The notes under the pieces are model-generated. The model saw only the letters and a list, made by a program, of their open reading frames with translations. It ran no database searches and was not told the DNA's origin. A program made the position numbers and the translations under genes. This document shows positions 7,115-11,109 of a DNA stretch of 11,109 nucleotides, piece by piece. Source of the stretch: Actinomycetes bacterium (GTDB lineage Bacteria; Actinomycetota; Actinomycetes; Actinomycetales; Cellulomonadaceae); NCBI GenBank assembly GCA_023401045.1, contig JAEXEM010000226.1:1-11109 (forward strand), given 5' to 3'. The stretch's first letter is position 1. Each line of letters starts with the position of its first letter.

Positions 7115-8145
7115 ACGTCGAGGGCTTCGGTCGCTTCACGAGCCGCGTCGTCGACCTCCGTGAGCCGGGCGGCACGACGACCCACGACCACTGCGACCAG
7201 GCCCGCGGCGCCCGCGACGAGCAGGTCCCCGACGGTGAAGATGAGCCGCGAGGCGAGGGCCATGCCGGTGGCCTGCCCGACGCCCATGACGGTGGCGAGC
7301 GCAGCGACGATCACCGCCTCACGCACCCCCACGCCGGACGGGAGGAAGACGGCGAAGAGGCCGGCGGTGAACCCGATCGCGATGGCACCGATGCACAGCA
7401 GCAGCGCCGTGGGTCCCGGGTCCACGAGCGCGTTGGCCAGGAGCCACAGGTGCGCGCCGAAGAACGCGTACGAGGTCACGGCCCAGCCGAACGACCGCGC
7501 GACCACCGACACCCGCAGGGTGTGGTCCAGTGGCGGCTTGCGCAGGAGCCGGAAGAGGAAGGATGCGAGCGCCGTCATGATCCGCGGGTGCAGGCAGACC
7601 AGCCCGACCGGGAGGAGGGCGAACAGCCACAGGAGCTCCGGATGCCCCTCGGCCACCACGGGCAGCGCGGCCAGGCCCAGGACGAGGGAGGCGACGACAC
7701 CGACACCGGCGGCGAACAGGCTCGCCGCGAACACCCGCGCCCGCGCGATGCCGTACCGCTTGCCGAGCTCCATCTGGAGCAGGTAGGCCCAGACCGAGCC
7801 CGGGACGTACTTGCCGAGCTGCCCGACGAGGAGGACCTGCGCACCGCGCACGGGGCCGACCCGCGGGCCCATGTCGTCGAGCAGCGTCTGCCAGCTCATC
7901 GCGCCCGCCGCGAGCCCGAGCAGCACCGCGAGGAAGGACAGTGCCGCTGACAGGGCGTTGACCGTGCGCAGCGTCGCGGAGACGTCGTCCCACTGGCGGA
8001 CGACCTGCCAGGTCGCGGCTGCGACGACGAGTGCGATCAGCGCCCAGCGCACGACGACGAGCAGGCGCGCGCGAACACCGGGGGCGGCAGGTGCACCCCT
8101 CCCTGCCTCTGCCTCGGCGGCGCCCTCAGGGTGGTCGACGGTCAC
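7096..8145 (-). CDS. Flippase-like integral membrane protein (LPG_synthase_TM / UPF0104 family)
   Basis: A 349-residue polytopic membrane protein with roughly eight or nine hydrophobic segments. The first follows a short cytoplasmic Ala/Glu-rich tail (about 34-50), and the last precedes a charged C-terminus. The family signature GKYVPGSVWA (111-120) and a later FLPSGVGVREAV match the membrane domain shared with lysylphosphatidylglycerol synthase MprF and with AglD-like proteins of glycan loci. No catalytic aminoacyl-transferase domain is present, so this is the stand-alone membrane form. Translocation of lipid-linked intermediates is a reasonable hypothesis but unproven for the family. The GTG at 8145 was chosen over the GTG at 8169: it has AAGGAGA 7 bases upstream and forms a 4-base GTGA overlap with the upstream acyltransferase stop, indicating translational coupling. 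The 3' end overlaps the convergent GT4 gene by 19 bases. Confidence 0.85.
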   Translation of the reverse strand: MTVDHPEGAAEAEAGRGAPAAPGVRARLLVVVRWALIALVVAAATWQVVRQWDDVSATLRTVNALSAALSFLAVLLGLAAGAMSWQTLLDDMGPRVGPVRGAQVLLVGQLGKYVPGSVWAYLLQMELGKRYGIARARVFAASLFAAGVGVVASLVLGLAALPVVAEGHPELLWLFALLPVGLVCLHPRIMTALASFLFRLLRKPPLDHTLRVSVVARSFGWAVTSYAFFGAHLWLLANALVDPGPTALLLCIGAIAIGFTAGLFAVFLPSGVGVREAVIVAALATVMGVGQATGMALASRLIFTVGDLLVAGAAGLVAVVVGRRAARLTEVDDAAREATEALDVQMTAR

Positions 8146-8831
8146 GAGGCCGTCTCCTTCTCCCACCACAGGAAGTGGTCGAGGAGCACGTCCGGCGCGT
8201 CGTGCGGGGCCGGCACGTCACCGCGCGCGTACGCCGCCCGAACCGCCTCGACGGCGTCGTCGGGGACGCCCGCACGGCTCATGCCGACGACGTTCGCTCC
8301 CTGGATGCGTGCCGGGGTGCCGTAGACGAGGCTGAACGGCGGGACGTCCCGCGTCACCACGGCGCCCATCCCCACCATCGCGCCGGGTGCGACGACGCGG
8401 CGCTGGTGGACCACGGCGCCCATCCCGATGTTGGCCCCAGCACCGACGCGCACGTGCCCCCCCATGGTGACCGTCGACGCCAACGTCACACGGTCGCCGA
8501 GGACGGTGTCGTGCGCGACGTACACCTTGTTCATGATGAAGCAGTCGTCTCCCACGACCGTGCGTCCCGCCCACCCCTGGTGGACGAGCACGTGCTCGCG
8601 GAGGACGTTGCGGCTGCCGATGACGACGCCGCTGCCCGCGGGCGCGTCCCACTGGGCCCCGTGCGGGACGCCGCGGACCTCCGGCGGGGTCCCGATCGTC
8701 ACACCGGGGCCGATCCAGTTGTCGTCCCCGACCTCGAGCGGGCCGAGCAGCACCGCGTGGGGACCGATGACGTTGCGTTCGCCGAGGACTACACCGTCTC
8801 CGATGACGGCGGTCGCGTGGATCGTGTTCAT
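8142..8831 (-). CDS. LpxA-like UDP-sugar O/N-acyltransferase (left-handed beta-helix)
   Basis: A 229-residue hexapeptide-repeat acyltransferase. From the VVIG at 69-72 onward it aligns with E. coli LpxA recalled from memory, with no gap from H107 to R186. H107 in VAHD matches catalytic His125; H126 matches His144, H142 matches His160, R186 matches Arg204 and H84 matches His99. The closing DVPPFSLVYGTPARIQGANVVG is LpxA-like. Differences are Y104 for His122, P173 for His191, M155 at the acyl-ruler Gly173, and no QDLK segment near residue 50. The C-terminal helical part is shorter than in LpxA (about 262 residues). Probable role: acylation or acetylation of a nucleotide sugar, most likely the 3-amino group made by the divergent aminotransferase. 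An acetyltransferase of WbpD type is the main alternative. The ATG at 8831 has GGAGG 3 bases upstream; an in-frame GTG at 8855 is less likely. Confidence 0.85.
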   Translation of the reverse strand: MNTIHATAVIGDGVVLGERNVIGPHAVLLGPLEVGDDNWIGPGVTIGTPPEVRGVPHGAQWDAPAGSGVVIGSRNVLREHVLVHQGWAGRTVVGDDCFIMNKVYVAHDTVLGDRVTLASTVTMGGHVRVGAGANIGMGAVVHQRRVVAPGAMVGMGAVVTRDVPPFSLVYGTPARIQGANVVGMSRAGVPDDAVEAVRAAYARGDVPAPHDAPDVLLDHFLWWEKETAS

Positions 8832-8858
8832 GTTCCTCCGTCGCCCGATGCGCACTAC

Positions 8859-8864
8859 AGGTTA
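8859..8864 (-). promoter_or_regulatory. Putative -10 box for the acyltransferase-membrane protein operon
   Basis: TAACCT on the minus strand fits TANNNT and would start transcription near 8852. That leaves a leader of about 21 bases containing GGAGG before the ATG at 8831. No convincing -35 is visible at 17-18 bases. Confidence 0.35.
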
Positions 8865-8920
8865 ACCGCTGGCGCACGCGTCACGTACCGCGGTCCCGGC
8901 GAGTCCGGCCACGGCGCTGG

Positions 8921-8926
8921 TACCGT
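8921..8926 (+). promoter_or_regulatory. Putative -10 box for the aminotransferase-dehydrogenase operon
   Basis: TACCGT fits TANNNT and would give a leader of about 34 bases before the GTG at 8967. The -35 region is not recognisable. A TATCCA at 8938-8943 is an alternative. Confidence 0.3.
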
Positions 8927-8966
8927 CGGCGGCGACCTATCCACCCCCTTGAAGTCGAGGCTTCTC

Positions 8967-10067
8967 GTGATCCCCATCTCCACCGTCGTCCTTGGCCCTG
9001 AGGTCGAGGCCGAGGTCCTCAAGGTCCTGCGTTCCGGCATGATCGCCCAGGGGCCGGTCGTCGCCGAGTTCGAGCGACGCTTCGCCGAGCTGACGGGCGT
9101 CGGTCACGCCGTGGCCGTGAACAACGGCACGACGGCGCTCGTCGCGGCGCTGCAGGTGCTCGACCTCGAGCCGGGCGACGAAGTCGTCACCAGCCCGTTC
9201 ACCTTCGTCGCGACGCTCAACGCCATCCTCGAGGCCGGCGCGACCGCCACCTTCGCCGACATCTCGCTCGACGACTTCAACCTCGACCCGGCGGCCGCCG
9301 AGGCCGCGGTGACCGACCGCACTCGCGTCGTCATGCCGGTGCACCTGTACGGCCAGACGGCACAGGCGGACGTGTTCGCCGACCTCGCTGCCCGCCGTGG
9401 TCTCACGCTCGTCGAGGACTCGGCACAGTCGCACGGCGCCACGCTCCACGGTCGCGCTGCGGGGAGCTTCGGCATCGGGTGCTTCTCGTTCTACGGCACG
9501 AAGAACCTCACGACGGGCGAGGGCGGGATCATCACGACCGATGACGCCGACGTCGCCGACCGCCTTCGGGTGCTCCGCAACCAGGGCATGCGCGCCCGTT
9601 ACCAGTACGAGGTCGCCGGCCACAACTACCGGCTCACCGACCTCCAGGCGGCGGTCGCCCTGCCCCAGCTCGACCGCTACAGCGAGACAGTCTCCCGCCG
9701 CAAGGCGAACGCGGCGGCGCTCACCGTGGGTCTTGAGGGTGTGCCGGGGCTCGTGGTCCCGCGTGAGCTGCCGGGCCGTTCGCACGTCTGGCACCAGTAC
9801 ACGGTGCGGGTCACCCCCCAGGCGCGTGTGAGCCGCGACGAGCTCGTCGCCCGTCTCACGGAGGCCGGCGTGGGCAGCGGCATCTACTACCCGAAGCTCG
9901 TCTTCGACTACGAGACCTACCGCGCGCACCCCCGCGTCCGCATCGCCGACGTCCCCAACGCGGCCCAGGTCGTCACCGAGGTGCTGTCGCTCCCCGTCCA
10001 CCCGCGCGTGGGTGAGGACGACGTCAAGCACATCGTCGACACCGTCCGCTCGATCATGGAGGGCTGA
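8967..10067 (+). CDS. DegT/DnrJ/EryC1-family PLP-dependent sugar aminotransferase
   Basis: A 366-residue type I fold aminotransferase that would move an amino group, usually from glutamate, onto a keto-sugar nucleotide. It shows the PLP-phosphate region NNGTTAL (52-58), SPFTFVAT, VHLYGQ, VEDSAQSHGA with the pyridine-nitrogen-binding D151, the Schiff-base lysine K179 in SFYGTKNLTTGEGG, HNYRLTDLQAAV, and the late HVWHQYTVRV. All match the DegT family, and length is normal. The GTG at 8967 follows GAGG by 6 bases. A TTG at 8949 is in frame but has no ribosome binding site, and more upstream codons run through the divergent gene. The dehydrogenase gene follows after 3 bases. Together with that enzyme and the divergent LpxA-like gene it resembles GnnB/WbpE, which make 3-amino UDP-GlcNAc derivatives. 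NtdA-like 3-aminosugar synthesis is an alternative. Confidence 0.9.
   Translation: MIPISTVVLGPEVEAEVLKVLRSGMIAQGPVVAEFERRFAELTGVGHAVAVNNGTTALVAALQVLDLEPGDEVVTSPFTFVATLNAILEAGATATFADISLDDFNLDPAAAEAAVTDRTRVVMPVHLYGQTAQADVFADLAARRGLTLVEDSAQSHGATLHGRAAGSFGIGCFSFYGTKNLTTGEGGIITTDDADVADRLRVLRNQGMRARYQYEVAGHNYRLTDLQAAVALPQLDRYSETVSRRKANAAALTVGLEGVPGLVVPRELPGRSHVWHQYTVRVTPQARVSRDELVARLTEAGVGSGIYYPKLVFDYETYRAHPRVRIADVPNAAQVVTEVLSLPVHPRVGEDDVKHIVDTVRSIMEG
10058..10063 (+). promoter_or_regulatory. Ribosome binding site for the dehydrogenase gene
   Basis: GGAGGG lies inside the last codons of the aminotransferase gene, 7 bases before the TTG at 10071. It supports this rare start codon and translational coupling of the two genes. 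Confidence 0.75.
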
Positions 10068-10070
10068 GCG

Positions 10071-11048
10071 TTGGCCACCGCACGCATCGTCGTCGTCGGT
10101 GCAGGGTCGATGGGCTCGCTGCACGCACGCGTGACGGCGCAGCACCCCGGCGCGACGCTCGTCGCCGTCGTCGACCCCCGCAAGGAGCAGGGCGAGGCGC
10201 TCGCCGAGCGCTTCGGTTCCACCTGGCGCCCCGAGCTCGGCGACCTCTCCGATGTCGACGGCGTCATCGTGGCCGCCGCCACGGAGGCGCACGCCGAGCT
10301 CGCTACCCAGGTCCTCGAGGCGGACGTACCGCTGCTCGTCGAGAAGCCCGTGACCGACGAGCTCGAGCGCTCGGTCGAGATCGTGGAGCTCTCGCAGAAG
10401 CGTGGGGTCCCGATGATGTGCGGACTGCTGGAGCGCTACAACCCGGCGGTCCTCACGGCTCGGAGCGTCATCGACGCCCCGATCCACGTCACCGCCGTGC
10501 GGCACTCCCCGTACGCACCTCGCATCCGGACCGGTGTCTCGTGGGACCTCCTCGTCCACGACGTCGATCTCGCGCTGCAGACCCTCGACGGCGACGTCAG
10601 CCACATCGAGGCGGTCGTCGGGCAGTACCACCCGTCGTCCGTCCCCGGCGCGGAGGACGTCGTGGAGGCCCTGCTGAAGTTCGACTCGGGAGCCGTCGCC
10701 AGCGTCTCCGCCAGCCGTGTCGGGCAGCGCAAGATCCGGTCGCTGACGATCCACGAGCTCGACCGCCTCATCGAGGTCGACCTGCTGCGCCGCGGGGTCA
10801 CCGTCCACCGCCACGTCTCCGGCGAGGCGGCGACGGATGACGGCCGTGGGTACCGACAGCAGTCGATCATCGAGATCCCCGAGCTCGTCACGTCGCAGGA
10901 GCCGCTCGCCGCGCAGCTCGACCGGTTCCTCGCCCTCATCGAGGGCACCGTCGACGCGGACGACGAGCGCGCATCGATCCTGCCGGCTCACCGGGTCGTC
11001 GCCCGCGTCAAGGACGTGGCATCGGGCCTGGCGGCGACGCCCGCCTGA
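10071..11048 (+). CDS. Gfo/Idh/MocA-family NAD(P)-dependent sugar dehydrogenase
   Basis: A 325-residue oxidoreductase with an N-terminal Rossmann domain (VVGAGSMGSLHA, residues 8-19), the family EKP motif with catalytic K92, and the D159-x3-H163-D164 motif in WDLLVHDVDL (158-167) that lines the active site. The length is normal for the family. It starts at a TTG with a good GGAGGG site 7 bases upstream, 3 bases after the aminotransferase stop, so the two form an operon. In GnnA and WbpB this family oxidises the 3-hydroxyl of a UDP-GlcNAc derivative, giving the keto-sugar that the aminotransferase uses. That role is inferred here from the pairing and the nearby LpxA-like gene. The substrate (UDP-GlcNAc, its uronic acid, or another sugar) cannot be told from sequence; no UDP-GlcNAc 6-dehydrogenase lies in the window. 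Confidence 0.88.
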   Translation: MATARIVVVGAGSMGSLHARVTAQHPGATLVAVVDPRKEQGEALAERFGSTWRPELGDLSDVDGVIVAAATEAHAELATQVLEADVPLLVEKPVTDELERSVEIVELSQKRGVPMMCGLLERYNPAVLTARSVIDAPIHVTAVRHSPYAPRIRTGVSWDLLVHDVDLALQTLDGDVSHIEAVVGQYHPSSVPGAEDVVEALLKFDSGAVASVSASRVGQRKIRSLTIHELDRLIEVDLLRRGVTVHRHVSGEAATDDGRGYRQQSIIEIPELVTSQEPLAAQLDRFLALIEGTVDADDERASILPAHRVVARVKDVASGLAATPA

Positions 11049-11077
11049 CCCTTCCGGTCGCCGACGGCACGAGGCGG

Positions 11078-11109
11078 GGCCCCCCCCCCCCGGGGGGGGC
11101 CCCCCCCGG
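11078..11109. other. G/C homopolymer window edge, likely artefact
   Basis: Alternating runs of G and C of about 4-14 bases fill the last 32 positions. No gene or site is recognisable. It mirrors the left edge, and low-complexity contig-end sequence is the likeliest explanation. The preceding bases 11049-11077 show no clear terminator. Confidence 0.5.

Noticed and set aside
8951..8964. GAAG-TCGAGG-CTTC hairpin over the aminotransferase ribosome binding site
   Set aside because: A 4-bp stem is too weak to support a regulatory call, and no riboswitch-like structure surrounds it.
8937..10991. 684-codon open frame on the minus strand opposite the aminotransferase and dehydrogenase genes
   Set aside because: It mirrors two genes with full family motifs, its translation is rich in Arg, Asp and Val without any recognisable domain, and long antisense frames are expected at this G+C content.
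1..11109. CRISPR array, tRNA/rRNA gene, insertion sequence or phage attachment site
   Set aside because: No regularly spaced repeats, transposase motifs, terminal inverted repeats with target duplications, or RNA gene signatures were seen in the intergenic gaps, all of which are under 140 bases.

Overview
This window is very G+C-rich DNA from an actinomycete. The grounds are the strong G/C third-position bias, frequent GTG/TTG starts, TANNNT-type -10 boxes and a probable leaderless gene. A Micrococcales relative such as the Cellulomonas group is plausible, but the sequence alone does not fix this. It holds nine complete genes, packed as three head-to-head pairs plus neighbours, and reads as part of a locus for a surface glycopolymer. 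No stretch over 300 bases lacks a gene. Both outer edges are homopolymeric G/C tracts that look like contig-end artefacts.

Region 1 (65-1661): rmlD and rmlC, the last two steps of dTDP-L-rhamnose synthesis, are transcribed divergently from a compact promoter whose two -10 boxes form the arms of an inverted repeat. rmlA and rmlB are not in the window. Region 2 (1745-4771): a 1008-residue secreted zinc amidase of the PGRP/Amidase_2 family. It carries an N-terminal accessory domain, two copies of a GWAxDP repeat and a C-terminal FG-GAP/VCBS-like propeller with calcium loops. Region 3 (4829-7114): two divergent GT4 glycosyltransferases, both with the EPRKN and E-x7-E signatures. An 18-bp perfect palindrome separates the first from the convergent amidase gene.

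Region 4 (7096-11048): on the minus strand, an LpxA-like left-handed beta-helix acyltransferase overlaps by 4 bp with a flippase-like membrane protein of the LPG_synthase_TM family. Divergent from these, a DegT-family PLP aminotransferase is followed 3 bp later by a Gfo/Idh/MocA dehydrogenase. Dehydrogenase, sugar aminotransferase and LpxA/WbpD-type N-acyltransferase are the three enzyme classes of the GnnA/GnnB/LpxA and WbpB/WbpE/WbpD routes to 3-acylamido UDP-sugars.

Inferred overall picture: the locus makes dTDP-rhamnose and probably a 3-acylamido-3-deoxy nucleotide sugar. The GT4 enzymes assemble a lipid-linked glycan, the membrane protein may help handle the lipid-linked substrate, and the amidase acts on the cell wall. 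The most interesting point is a clear LpxA homologue in a Gram-positive-type genome, where no lipid A is expected. It sits with the enzyme partners that would supply a 3-amino UDP-sugar, and some substrate-contact positions are altered.
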